DNA of 64,000 nucleotides from Blastobasis lacticolella (GCA_905147135.1 LR990048.1:14988563-15052562), one strand, 5' to 3'. Shown: positions 43,966 to 55,639, counted from the stretch's first letter. Translations and numbers: made by a program. Notes: generated by a model from the sequence alone, not told the origin.

Positions 43966-44505
43966 AAAATATAGTAGGTACTTTTCTTGTATCATTGTAT
44001 TATTTTTTTCTAATAATAATACAATCACGGCGCAAATCGAGACTGAACTAATCTCAAGACCTTAGTCAACGCTCGTTGCTTAAAATAATATGTTAGGTTA
44101 CTGAACGAACGATCGAACCAAATGAAAATACTTACGTACTTACCTGCTATGATAACGCAGCGACCCAAAATGGGTCTTTTAGTGTTTGTTTAATTTTGAA
44201 ATACTATTATAAAATAAATTAACAAAATAATTTTATTTTACATTTGATGGAGGCGTTAGTTGCTTTTCCTCGCAATAGTATCCTATTGGTGGCATGTTAG
44301 TTCCTTTTTATGCCACATTATCGTAATACACTCAATTGTTAACTTTTTCTATTGGCACGTACATATTTTAACAGTATTTATTATTGTTGTAATTACTGGT
44401 ATTGTTATATTATCTACTGTTTCAAGGTTAAAATAATTAAAATGTTATTGTATTCGACTATTCGTTATCCGACATCCAAGATTAAGTTTGAGCAATTGCT
44501 ACACA

Positions 44506-44585
44506 GGCAGCGTGGCCGAGTGGTCTAAGGCGCTGGTTTTAGGCACCAGTCCGAAAGGGCGTGGGTTCGAATCCCACCGCTGTCA
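44506..44585 (+). tRNA. tRNA-Leu (anticodon UAG)
   Basis: An 80-base class II tRNA folds fully. The acceptor stem is GGCAGCG with CGCTGTC (one G-U), and the discriminator is A44585. The D arm is GCC..GGC, and the anticodon arm is CTGGT-TTTAGGC-ACCAG, giving anticodon TAG that reads CUA leucine codons. A long variable arm (TCCGAAAGGGC region) is typical of Leu, and the T arm is GTGGG-TTCGAAT-CCCAC. The internal promoter has an A box TGGCCGAGTGG (44513-44523) and a B box GGTTCGAATCC (44564-44574). There is no intron. The gene stands alone among transposon fragments. Confidence 0.95.
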
Positions 44586-44593
44586 AAAAATGC

Positions 44594-44602
44594 TTTTTTT
44601 TT
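44594..44602 (+). terminator. Pol III terminator of tRNA-Leu
   Basis: A run of nine T starts nine bases after the tRNA end, the usual RNA polymerase III stop signal. Confidence 0.85.
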
Positions 44603-44904
44603 CTTGCGTTCTTTATTCCGTGCATAGTTTTATTTTCTTACGTGAAATTAAATGTCACAATTTTCTTTTTAATTTCAGGTAATGACTACAGTTTCGACAT
44701 CGAGGCACAATCGTGTCAAGGATAAGTACCTACCCGTAGTCAGTACTAACAATAAAACATTTAATATTACTTAATAAAGTATGGAATTGTTTATTTTATT
44801 TTATAAACCTTTGTAATATTACAAATTTATAAAGGTTTACAACTTGTTGTAATATGTATTTGGAACTAGCGAGGGAAAACATCGTGATGAAACCTGCACA
44901 TTCA

Positions 44905-45092
44905 AGCGATTGAGTAACCATGATCCAATCTGGTCAGGTTCCCCTGGTAGCAGGGTTACGGAGGTCAAATGGCAGTTGCTCCACTGTAATTATCTGCTCT
45001 GCCAAATCCTGGATCATGGTCAAGGTGGACCCTGGGCCCTCGTACACGAGAGCACAACCGGAACATTGACCTCAATATGCTTTTTTTTTATT
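44905..45092 (+). repeat. RTE-like LINE 3' repeat (family R2a), copy 1
   Basis: 'gtaaccatgatccaatctgg', 'agcagggttacggaggtc', 'gatcatggtcaaggtggacc' and 'cctcaatatgc' before a T-run. Nearly the same text occurs at 59310-59475, and part of it at 51460-51556. Confidence 0.6.
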
Positions 45093-45372
45093 TGAGACTA
45101 CAGCGAAATTTTTGAATAAGGAATCATTTGCGACTCTCTTGGCAAAGCGCAACTAAACGATATTTTTTTAAAGTTTACAAACTTTTTACAAACAAACCTA
45201 TCATGTAAAATACCTTCCTTATTAATACAATGGCACTATGGGAAATATGCTTGCCACACGAATAATATTAAATTTTGCATATAATATTTAATTTTGCTTG
45301 GTACGCATGTTTAAGGTGGATGAATTTCAATTTAGAGCGTAAGTGCCTTTGTTTGACGTTCCCTGCGAGTAC

Positions 45373-45911
45373 AGTAGGGATGTGCTTACCGGTATACCGG
45401 TGAATAAAGTACCGACTAAAAACGGTACACTCGGTAATTTGTTATGAATATTGGGAGTGTGTAATTTGAATAGATTAATTCAAACTAAGCTACATCTGGC
45501 ACAAAAAAGCGATCGCTAACTGTTTATTCATTTATAAATGTTCATTTTCATGAAGTTTTTCGTTTACTTTGTGAATATTTTCGATCAATTTGTGAAGATT
45601 TTTGCAGAGGTTTATCGCATTTAACAATGTTTGTGTAATGTGTATGTGGGTTCAGTTCTCCGTATGCGTCCCAGGCAATAATAAAAATGTAAAATTTACG
45701 TGGAGGGCCCTTTAAATAAAATTTAAAAGTTACGTAAAGGAGACTTTAAATAAAAAACTCGTGACGCGTCATATTTTACATTTAGTAGCTCCCGCCATCT
45801 CTCCCGCACGTCCAAAGCAAACATAGTATTGACATCACAATATCGTACGCACCAACACCGGTATCCATACCGGTAACTGTACCGGTGTTTCACCGGTACA
45901 TTTGCACGTGG
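45373..45911. mobile_element. hAT-like non-autonomous element, tentative
   Basis: The left side TAGGGATGTGCTTACCGG and the right side CACCGGTACATTTGCACGTG read as imperfect inverted ends (GGGATGTGC / CACGTGC) with clustered ACCGGT motifs at both. These are reminiscent of insect hAT terminal regions. No 8 bp duplication was found and there is no transposase inside. Confidence 0.35.
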
Positions 45912-46544
45912 CCGTAATAAGTGGGCTTCTTTCACGGCTGTCGGGTAGTCGAGTGTTGATTGTCGCGGGTGCGATATGAATTTCAAATGTAGGCTTGACG
46001 AGGGCCCGGCGTTACGGGAGGACCGGCTGAGTACCGGATCGGGGCTCGAGTGGTGTTAATACAGCTGGGCAGCTGAGTGTCTGGGTTCAATAGTAGGATA
46101 TTGTAATGGGGCTATGGTTTGAACCGCTGGGCTCAAGGCAAATGGTTTTCGAAATGGTTTTTCGAAATGAAAAAAAATTTTTTTTTGTATGTTGGCAACA
46201 CCGAAAATGATCGATCTAAAAATACGGGAAATCAGCGTCATGCATTAAAATATTGAATCTATCATGCCTAAAATCTACAGGTGAAGTACGGCATTGTTCA
46301 ACAAACACATGCAAGCAGAGAGACTTCATAGAATAACATGAACAATAGATCACCCTGCGAACCGTATTATAATAAAACAAAGTCTTTCACTGTGTATGTT
46401 TATCTAATTATAAGCTACCTATAAATAACTTTATTATAATTCGCACGCGTTGCATTACAAACAAACAAAACTCTTTAGGTATGTCCATTGTCCATGCTAA
46501 TATATTCATTGCATTTTGGTATTATTGTCGTTCCATTTCTATAA

Positions 46545-46733
46545 ATAATATAAAACAAAGTCGCTTCCCGCCGTCTGTCCCTATGTATCTATGTATGATC
46601 TTTAAAACTACTTACGCAACGGATTTTAATGCGGTTTTTAACAATAGCTAGAGTTATTTAAGAGGAAGGTTTATGAGCAAGAATAAAGGGGAAGTAGGGG
46701 TAAAGTAGGTGTCCACCGTGGCCAGGCCACTAG
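46545..46733 (+). mobile_element. Helitron-like 3' fragment ending CTAG
   Basis: 'aaaacaaagtcgcttcccg', 'actacttacgcaacgg', 'taagaggaaggtttatgagc' and the end 'ggccaggccactag'. It matches 47883-48080 in inverse orientation. The end is directly joined to a LINE tail (46735). Confidence 0.55.
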
Positions 46734-46734
46734 T

Positions 46735-46835
46735 TTTTTTTTTTTTTATGTTATCCGGCAGACAAACAGGCAGGCATGCGGGCCACCTGATGGAAAGTGG
46801 TCACCGCCGCCTATGGACATCAGAGACCTCTAATA
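46735..46835 (-). repeat. LINE 3'-UTR fragment
   Basis: A T-run, then 'ttatccggcagacaaacagg', 'ccacctgatggaaagtggtcacc' and 'tatggacatcagagacc'. Confidence 0.65.
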
Positions 46836-47882
46836 TACCTCTTGAACGATCCCATCTCATAGTCCAAAGGAAACACTATAATAATATTAATGTCTTTAAC
46901 AAATATATTTCAGCCCATGTTCGTTCAACGAATTGATGTGATTAATTTAGTAACGCATATTTTACGGTATTTAAATATCAACCCTTCTCAAGTGTCGGTT
47001 CGGTCCCATAATTCTTTTCGCACCCACTTACTCGTACGAGTTAAAAGTCATAGCTCGTTTGGCAGGTTATTAAAAGATTTCAGGAGAACACGTAAATTAA
47101 TAAAGTACCTATTAAAAGAAAATAGTTAAAAAGGGGCTTTTATAAATAGGGAAATATTAAATTGAAATGCTGGATGAAGAACAGCAAAATAGTTTGTAGC
47201 TACAGATATTTTAGGGATTTTTGTTTGATTGAAGATGGGTTATCTGTTTGAGCTTCGGAGTTAACCAAAAAAAATGAACTGAACGAAGAAAAGAAGGGAT
47301 CCGTTCCATATTTTCCACCAAAAGTGGTGCTTATACTTCCTATCCGTCCCGAGCAAAAACTATTTTTAAAAATTATTTCACAATTCCTTATGCAGAATAA
47401 GCGTTGCTTGATTTTTTTCCTCTTCTTTGGTGTAAGTTGGAATTTGTACGCTCAATTTGGACGAAGCATTTTGTGATTTTTAAGATAAGTTAGAACACTT
47501 TACCTTAAAAAATATCTCCGAAACGGGAAAAATACGGGCTAAAAGTTTTTGTCTTGAACTTATAATAGGCATCTAAAGATATTAAAAATTGGTCCATGTA
47601 GGCGAAGTCGTCGGCAAATCCCATAAATATAATTCAACATACGAAGCTCCTGTAGCCCATATGGCACCATCGCAAGGCCATTACCGCATCTGTTTCAGTA
47701 CTCGACAGAGATTGCTGTTCACAGGATACTCGTCTTTTTATAGTTACCGGCTTAGCCTAATTACAATGCTGATGTCATAGTGTGAACTGTGAATATGATA
47801 AATTGCAGATTGTAGACGTATTAACGTTTCATTAAGAGGGATGTACGGACGGACGTTCGAGACGGGATTAATTTATGGTACA
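46836..47882. other. No gene seen
   Basis: Short unsupported frames (46890-47129 and 47589-47780) in AT-rich unique DNA. Confidence 0.35.
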
Positions 47883-48080
47883 CTAGTGGACCCGGCGCGA
47901 TTTCGTTCGCGTACACCTACTTTACCCCTACCTACCCTTAATTTCTTGCTTATAAACGTTCCTCTTGAATCACTCTGTCTATTGTTGAAAACCGCATTAA
48001 AATCCGTTGCGTAGTTTAAAAGATCTAAGCGTACATAGATACGGCAGGAAGCGCCGTTGTCTTATACTATGTGTACCTTC
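47883..48080 (-). mobile_element. Helitron-like 3' fragment, CTAG end with hairpin
   Basis: On the minus strand it ends ...CGCGAACGAAATCGCG, CCGGGTCCACTAG. The hairpin CGCGA/TCGCG lies about 11 bases from CTAG, as Helitrons show. The inner part 'taaaagatctaagcgtacatag' and 'aaaatccgttgcgtagttt' is the reverse complement of 46590-46640. With 46545-46733 it makes an inverted pair 1.15 kb apart. Confidence 0.55.
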
Positions 48081-48854
48081 CTCACTACCAGACCGATATA
48101 TTCAATTAACTTTAGACGCTACGTACAAAGGACCAAGTTTGAGTTCAAGTGCGGAAAGAGGAGCCCATTAACCTAACGCTATCATATTAATATTCTATGC
48201 CTCTATCAACCACAGTAAAGGGATAGGTAGAGAAAGTTCTTCAATAAAATTAAAAATATTCGAGATAAGATTTACCAAGAACATGGTTATACTAGTTAAG
48301 TCGACAGTTGTTGGTTTTATTTTCGTAAATGAAAAGAAACAGTGAAATCAAAAGCGGTCAATATTGTGAAATAGCCATTGCTTTGCAGACAGGAAATTAA
48401 GTTATTTTAAAATAAGACAGAGGATTAAAAGTACTTACCGACAAAAAGTTGCAAACAATCTAAGCCTTATTCATATACGTATCTAGCTCAAACTTTACGA
48501 TTAATGCTAACACTTGTCCAAAACATCTGGTAAAGAAGCGTCGTTTACGATAAAACAATTAAACGGCAGACCTTGAGTCATAACTATTGTTGAATAACCG
48601 GTCAATGCCATGGGTTGTAAAGAACACAACACGTAGTTACCCACTCGTACGTTTCGTATAGTGTTTTGGTAATACAGTGGTTCACAAAGCTTTGTTTGGA
48701 AACATGGGAATACAAGTAAACACCTGTAGTTGCGTTTTTCTACTACTAGGTAGGTATGTAAATGCTTGCGAGTAAGTACCAACAGTGGTGCCATGGAAGT
48801 GAACGTTGTGTTGGTTCCTTTGGGGTTTGACTATATATATATCTTTTTTTAACT
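48081..48854. other. No gene seen
   Basis: Unique DNA. A 95-codon minus frame at 48507-48794 lacks any signature. Confidence 0.35.
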
Positions 48855-49018
48855 ATGTTACATAATATATGTATGAAGCCGTGAACTGGATGGAGTGTTA
48901 AACATATTAAAACGATAGGTACAATTATTTCTGTCGTGCGTGGAATTTTTGTACCTATCGTTTTCATACATTTAGCACTCCATCCGGTTCACGACTTCAT
49001 ACATATATTATGTAACAT
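48855..49018. mobile_element. 164 bp inverted repeat with 70 bp arms
   Basis: The arms 48855-48924 and 48949-49018 match at 64 of 70 positions by my count, with a 24 bp loop. The ends read ATGTTACATAATATATG. A transcript would form a long hairpin. It is most likely a foldback/MITE, with no target duplication identified. Confidence 0.75.
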
Positions 49019-49130
49019 CCTGTATAGGTACTATTTTACATAGTAGGTAAGAATGGCATAGAAGTTAATGTTATGTCGATGAACAACGGATACAAGCAAA
49101 GAAACAAAAATTCAAGAATATGATTTCTCG

Positions 49131-49260
49131 CTATTTGAAACCGCTCGCATCCACGCGATCGCTACCTATCTCTTTCACACTCGTGGTAAGTTGCTAGAGA
49201 TAGAAAAGACAAGCATTAGAAGGCGAGCGCTCGCGTGGATAGGAGCGATTTCAAAAATAG
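49131..49260. mobile_element. 130 bp MITE with ~34 bp inverted ends
   Basis: 'ctatttgaaaccgctcgcatccacgcg' at the left, and the reverse complement of 'cgcgtggataggagcgatttcaaaaatag' at the right. A half-copy lies at 30956-31002. Confidence 0.65.
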
Positions 49261-49959
49261 GGCAACAGGTCCATGCTCTAATTATTTACAATTTCCAAAA
49301 ACTGCAAAAGTTATCATCATCATCAATAACCTATAATACATATTATGGACACGGCTCGAATTGAGCATCTCTTCCACATCTAAAAAACAAAAATTGACAA
49401 AATTTTGTTTATGTTATTCCGAGGATAAAATCTGGCATAAATAAATTATGTCCCATAATAGGCTTTGACGTTGCCAATCATTTATTCAATTCCCCATCAA
49501 TAATGTAACGTCGTGTATTTGTAATTTTCCTCGTGTAACCTCATTACAGTAAGCCGCTTTCTTCCCCTGCCTACCCTTTTACTGGGCTTTTACTCCTAAT
49601 TTCATCCTGCCATACATCTCTCATACATCAGTCGGGGCCGTTTTTATTCTATTCGTGGTTCGTTCGGAAACCGAGCACGTTCGGAAGTGTCTCGGAAATA
49701 ATATCCATTATTATAATTGGAACGCAGCACGTGGCATTTCCTCCGGGCTAATAGTTTTTTTTTCCATGTTTCTGCTGCCGGATTCCTGGGACATTAGTGT
49801 GTGGTTGATGTTTTCCATCTGTTTTGGCTGAGGCCGTATGCGAGAAATAACTAGGGTTGCTGAATATTTGTAATACGTATATACACGTACGCAAAGTTAC
49901 GTATGTAAAGCTCACGCCTTGGTCCCGTGAATAGGCAAAGCCAACAACCTAACCGACAG

Positions 49960-50520
49960 AAAAATGTCGGAAAACTCCCGACCAAGTTTACATATACTCA
50001 AATATTTTCTAAACTACTGAACCGATTTTAATGAAACAGCCACCACCATCACAGCCCGTAACAGTCCACTACAGGACTTAGGGCCTCTCCCACGAAATGG
50101 GAGGTTATTGCCATAATCTCCACGCTTGGCAGGCGGGTTGGAGATCGCAGTGTTTTAATATAACAATGGAAAATGCTGCTGCCCATTTTCCAGACTACGG
50201 AGACTCTTGATCTTTTGCCTCGAAAACATTAGTCGCCTTGTACGATACCCATGAGTGTAAGGGGTTGGTGCTATTCTACTCTGCCGGACACCACACTGCC
50301 ATGAGACAGCGCTGAACTAAAATTAAACTGCCTTTAAATAAAGGAAACCGCACCGAAATCGGTCCATCCGTTCTTGAGCTACGATGCCACAGAAATATCA
50401 GCTCAATCGGCTACCAACAAACGATCGAAAAATGGTTTAAATGGCAAATTTTGACGGACAACTTACAAACACATACGAACGTCGAACGCAAGTTAAATAA
50501 AGCTTGTAAAAAGCAGATAC
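49960..50520 (+). repeat. Old interspersed repeat (family R1a), split by an insertion
   Basis: 'ctcccgaccaagtttacatatac', 'ctactgaaccgattttaatg', then after the insertion 'gaaatcggtccatccgttc', 'gagctacgatgccacag', 'aacttacaaacacatacgaac'. It is the most complete copy of the family in the window. Confidence 0.65.
50041..50300 (-). mobile_element. SINE-like element with GATGATG tail and 10 bp TSD
   Basis: Minus-oriented copy: 'catcacagcccgtaacagtcc' at the left, 'ctgccggacaccacactgcc' at the right. The flanks ATGAAACAGC (50031-50040) and ATGAGACAGC (50301-50310) differ by one base. Confidence 0.8.
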
Positions 50521-50792
50521 CTACCGCCAGACTGAGTATCGCGGACCGAAACGAATCTGAACGCCGTACCGTAAAAAGAGAACTCTGAATTGTCGCTTCA
50601 AGTTTTTAGAAACTCAATAATTACTGTTTAATTTCTATTTAATTGTCGAAAGGTTGTTAGCAGCGTTTAAAATGCTTCGGCGGTACTTCATTCGGTTCTA
50701 AATGAGAGAGAGAGTGTTGAAAGGATTCGTAACCGTTCAGAAGTAAAAAATTAGGTAGGTAAGTATTTAATGAGAAATTACAAAAAGATTTA

Positions 50793-50839
50793 TACGTAAA
50801 ACCTGTCCTTTAATTATTTTAAAGGGCAGGTTTTACGTG
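50793..50839. other. 47-nt hairpin with 18 bp arms
   Basis: ACGTAAAACCTGTCCTTT and AAAGGGCAGGTTTTACGT pair with one mismatch around a 9-nt loop. No transposon ends were recognised. Confidence 0.55.
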
Positions 50840-50931
50840 TAACTTTAGCCACGTAGATTAATTAAAATGGGCTTTGTGTTAAAGCAGTACATTAAACCAA
50901 ATTGTCTTAAAATATTCATCAGTTACCTACT

Positions 50932-51010
50932 CTAGTGGCCCGGCGCGACTTCGCGTGGGTCTTACCCTAGTCTACCCTACCCTCACTACCCCTAGCCCTA
51001 TATCTGCCAT
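50932..51010 (-). mobile_element. Helitron-like 3' terminal fragment
   Basis: On the minus strand it ends CGCGAAGTCGCG, CCGGGCCACTAG, with a perfect CGCGA/TCGCG hairpin near the CTAG end. It is a truncated relative of 47883-48080. Confidence 0.5.
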
Positions 51011-53707
51011 ACTCAACCCAATTTTTTCCTTCATACAAATCTTGTCCTGACAACAAATTACAATCCCAACAAAAAAGAATTAGTCAAATAAGTGCAGCTT
51101 ACCTTAAGACCTTTAAATGCGTGAACATAAGTAACTTCATTCGGAACAATGATTTTTACGAGACGTAATTATTAATTTAGTATAAAGTGAAAAAAATACA
51201 AGAAAATATTCAGGGTAATAAATTAAACCAAATTGTCTCAAAATATTTATCAGTTTACGACGTGCTAAAACTCAAGTCCAACGAATCCAACGTATGTGGG
51301 GAATAATCTGTACATATCAGTTTGTATTCTTAGAATACATTATAAATAAGTAAATAATTGCTTTGAGAATATGATCAATATTTTATACTTATAGGCACTC
51401 TATCAGTTTCACTGTGGAAATCCAGTAAAGTATCTAAGTAATGTAATAGTGTAATAGTCACTCCACTGTAATTATCTGACAAGCCAAATCCTGGATCATT
51501 GTCAAGGCGGACCCCGGGACCCCAAGAACACAACGGGGTCATTAACGCTAAGATGATCTAAGTAAAGTAATGATTTAAACTCAGACATAATAATAAATAT
51601 ACTCAGCAATACCTAATTAATTTTAAAAATACTGTATGGAATATTTGAATACACCTAAATAGTTTCTTCGGATGGTATAGCATAATAAATTTTGAATTCA
51701 TTCATCCGTAAAACAGGAAAACAGTTGTAACAACGCCTAATAATGACATCGTAGAGTATCTTTCAATCGTGAAATCAATCACGGTCGATTGAACAACCAA
51801 ATTACGCGTACAATTTGTAAAGTGTAGAAACAAAGGATTTGGTAATCTGTAACTAAACTACATAATTTTGTAAGATTTCATGTTCTAGAGCAATCTTTTT
51901 GTGATGTTTTTGAATGCAAAAGGTACTCTAAGAAAAACCTAATCTGTCTATGTCTGGCTTAGGGTTGCCAACCCTACTATATAATATAGTATCCTGGTGT
52001 CTACCTACTATAAATTAAAAATTAAAATATAGTAGGCGAAACTACTATATTTAATTAGCACAACATTACCACTTACCGCAATCCTTATCCTGATGCAAAT
52101 GGAATATTTCAGAACGATCTTGAGTCTTGACATTTGTATGACGTGACGTCAAACTCAAGTCATATAAAACAAAACAGCTATGAAGCTCAATGTAGCAGAA
52201 AATATACATTTAAGAAATAATATAGGTACCTACATACATTTTATTTAAAAACCTCCTATATTTATTTTTTGATTAATTCCCTCCCTACTATAATTTTATG
52301 GCTTCTAAACCCGAAAATACTATATTAAGTCTAAAAAAAGTTGGCAACCTTAGTCTGGCTATGTCTAAATACTTACTTACTTACTTCGCTGGCTCAGCGA
52401 CCCGAAGTGGATCTTGGCCTCCGACACAAGAATTCGCCATTGGTCCCTATTCTGCGCCATTTGTTCCCAGTGAGTTATCTGGAGTTCATATAGCCTATAA
52501 AGAATATTTTCACAACAATGACACCGATAAAGTAACATTAATTGGGAAAATACATTTTAAATTTTAGGGATCGCCCGATAAATTTTCTCGTCAAGGCAAA
52601 GTTAAGTTATCCTGATCGAAAGCGCGCTTCACCAAAATTTATCAACCCCTATCAATGGAGCGTTAAAATATGTAAATAAAATTGACGAAAATAGCCGGGC
52701 CTTGCGCCCGCGGCGATTACTAGGGTGACCACGTGATAAGGCAAAAAGTAAATTGGGTTCTAATTGCTTTTTCCTTTATTCTTTGAGATTACGTGATAAC
52801 CGAGAGACTGTAACTAATTATAACTACAGATTACGGAAATCACCAATTTATTAACATTGAACTATTGGAATGTCTCTTCTAAGATAGATACGGATTTAAG
52901 TAAAAAACGGTTAGAACCTATTACACTAAGGAAACTGCATTGAAATCGATTCATTCGATCGGGAGCTACAATAAACAAACCAACATATTAATAGACTGCT
53001 CAACAATTGATATAGTACAGTGCTACACTTTCGTAGGCACATCCTATTTCGAATTTTCTTTCACTTCTTTTAAACCTTAAATAACACTATTACCCAAGTG
53101 ACTGGATTACCCTTAGATATTTCCAAAAATATTGAAAGCACTCAACAGTTAGAAATTAGTAGACTTCCACAACAGTGAAAAAACTCCAAAGAAGACTGCT
53201 AGTAACTCCTATCGCGGATAAGGACAAAAGTCTCCACGTAGCTTCGCGAAACTTTTCACATTTTTACTTTTTCTGTTTTTATTATCCTTGTCCAATAAAA
53301 AGGTAAGTTCCTGGCCACAGTGCTAATGTAACCCTATCCGGGTAACGATGAGCAATTAGCTGCGTCGAAACCCAGTGTCGAATTACAGTGGGGTTATTAT
53401 GTACCTATGTTTATCGTTTTCGTAACATATTCGTTTTGTTTTCGGTTAACTTTTTGGTCGTTTTGGTTGCGTTTTGGATAATAAATTCAACTGACAAGTT
53501 GACTTTTCGTTCGTCCGTGTTTTGAAACTACTTGACGATAAACGAGCAGATAGCCCAGTTGTAACTGTCGCCCATAACACCTGCGATTCTTGCTAAATGC
53601 ATGGTATTGATGCAACAAAAATGCCAAACCGCAGAAACAAGGAAAGTTCGCGCATCCGAACACACCAAATTTAATGTAACTCTGTGGACGTTAAGAATAT
53701 GATGTGT
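51011..53707. other. Mostly unique AT-rich DNA with small repeat pieces
   Basis: 51460-51556 is a partial copy of R2a ('ccaaatcctggatcattgtc', 'gctaagatgatc'). 52373-52485 ('ttacttacttcgctggctcagcgacc') is a fragment of another dispersed lepidopteran repeat. 52860-52985 is an old R1a trace. No coding frame is supported. Confidence 0.4.
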
Positions 53708-53845
53708 GTAGTTTGATAACTGATAAACTACTTTCATACTTTTTTTTTATACATACTTTACACCCAGACCCAAATTATTTCAATTTCTGCTCGGCCAGGA
53801 TCGCATCCGTGACCTTTGTGGGGCGTGACAACCACTCAGGTCGTC
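53708..53845 (-). mobile_element. tRNA-derived SINE (copy 4, truncated)
   Basis: 'gataactgataaactac', 'cacccagacccaaatt', 'aaccactcaggtcgtc'. It lacks the distal end and part of the head and is the most decayed of the four copies. Overlapping frames are by-products. Confidence 0.6.
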
Positions 53846-54129
53846 GAATTCAATCATCATTCAATTTGTGCACGGTTTCAAGGTACGTGGACTTTTGTAA
53901 GAACCCGAAACCGAAAAAGCAAACGAAAGTGACCAAAATACATAATTGCACCGCATACGAGTAGTTAGATGGCTTTCGTAACTTCGTACAGGAAGAACAT
54001 ACGGGTTCCGAAACACTAACTGCGGCCAAATGTTTCTTTCCGTCGGGTTTTCGGGAAGGAATGTTGCCAAACACCAATCTGGTGCTGACGGCAGATGTGA
54101 GTGTTAATGGTATACAGATTTGGGTGTAC

Positions 54130-54173
54130 ACGTATTGGGTTAACGAGCTTGACGTATTGGGTTAACGAGCTTG
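54130..54173. repeat. 22 bp tandem duplication
   Basis: Two exact adjacent copies of a 22 bp unit starting ACGTATTGGGTTAACGAGCT (54130-54151 and 54152-54173). Confidence 0.8.
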
Positions 54174-54275
54174 TCTGCGGGTTTGTTTGGTCAGAATTTG
54201 GGTATACTCGGAGTTGAAATTCAAGATCAAAAGTGTAAACAAATCAAAGTGTAAAAGTGTTATCAATATAATCTG

Positions 54276-54392
54276 ACGCCTTTAAGGCTGAATAGGCTGT
54301 TCCAAGACGGGCATAGTCCATCTTCGGCCGCATCGTCACTTTCCAACAGGTTAGATGGCTGTCAAATGTCTGTCTTGTCTAATATAAAAAAA
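54276..54392 (+). repeat. LINE pol C-terminus and 3'-UTR, decayed
   Basis: 'gacgcctttaaggctgaataggctgttcc' and 'ccatcttcggccgcatcgtc' match 15058-15125 with deletions, followed by an A-run. Confidence 0.55.
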
Positions 54393-54982
54393 TGCCCCGA
54401 TAAAAAATAAATACAAGGGATAGATTCTTTATAATTGTGTGTTAAATATTTATACGATTTTACTTCATTTTGAATGTGATAATTTTTATCCACCCCTTGG
54501 GTTTATTTTTATAGGGGATATTTATTTACACTTTTTATCTAGAGTTTGTCGTTTTAATAGGGTCAAGGATATTCCCTTAACTCCATTAATATTGCTGAAA
54601 ACGAACTCTATTAACATTGATACAAACGAGTTTCTTTTTCAGCGATAACAAGTTGAAAGCTAGTTGAGGTCTGATCCTAAAGGATTCAACTGTTCGCTGG
54701 ATTTTTAAACTATGATTTTATACCAAATGAAGGCACATGACACGTCCTAAGTCTTAACTCTATGCGACATGGCACCAAACCAGACCAGTCTCAGTATAAT
54801 GGCAGCAGTCAATCCTCTCTTAAATTTTGATAGAGCAAGACTAAAATTTCTTATAATTTTTATTCAAAGTTTTTTTCTTTAGAGCCGAACCAACATTGTC
54901 CCAAATGTTTAGGCAATGTTGATTACTTTACAAATTACAGAAACCTTATTTTATTATATATAAACAAAAGCACAGACCCTGC

Positions 54983-55091
54983 ACAGTAATCGTGCCTCAC
55001 CCGCACAGTCACCGCGTCGTGTGCGCGTCAATAGGGTCGACTGCGTTTTCTATCCGGTTGCTACGCGGTGACTATGCAGGCACGACGCTGT
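54983..55091. mobile_element. GC-rich foldback, tentative MITE
   Basis: 'tcgtgcctcacccgcacagtcaccgcgtcg' is mirrored by 'ctacgcggtgactatgcaggcacgac' with a 5 bp gap in one arm and a ~40 bp loop. It lies 31 bp from the M1 MITE at 55122. Confidence 0.55.
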
Positions 55092-55121
55092 TTGTAAGCG
55101 GCGACTTATAAACGGGCCTTT

Positions 55122-55253
55122 GGACGCTGTGCAAATTGGCAGCGGTCGTACGATCATGGTCGTACGACGGACGCAGCCCGACCAATAGGAGACCTCAAAG
55201 CCGCCCGTCGCACGACCATAGTCCGTACACCTTTGCCAATTAAGTACAGCGCC
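55122..55253. mobile_element. 132 bp MITE, family M1
   Basis: The ends are GGACGCTGTGCAAATTGGCAGCGG and the reverse complement of GGCGCTGTACTTAATTGGCAAAGG. TTA follows the right end (55254-55256) while TTT precedes the left, so the duplication has probably mutated. The interior shares 'ccaataggagacctcaaagccgc' with 11611-11631. Confidence 0.7.
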
Positions 55254-55639
55254 TTACACTCCTAAGGTGTTTACCAACCACATACACAATCTAGCTTTAC
55301 CACCGAGATATCGACCAACACATACAGATATAAAGAATTACAATGGCATATTGACGTTATCGGCCCCGATAACCTCGCGGAGACACGATATCAATCATAC
55401 TGATAGTGCGGGAATGTACGCACAGTTTGTACTGGAAATATATTGTCAATAAGTTACGGTGATGGACTTTTGTTCGGCAGACGCCACGGCACCGAGGGCT
55501 TTATCTTTAGCATGTGTGCAATGGGATATTATATTTTATATGTTTCATATATTTTACCATGCATTAGTAGGTACCTTCGATCTTTACCAGGTCGTCGGTT
55601 CACCTTGTAAGAGGCATGGGTAGCGTGGGTACGCTGCGT

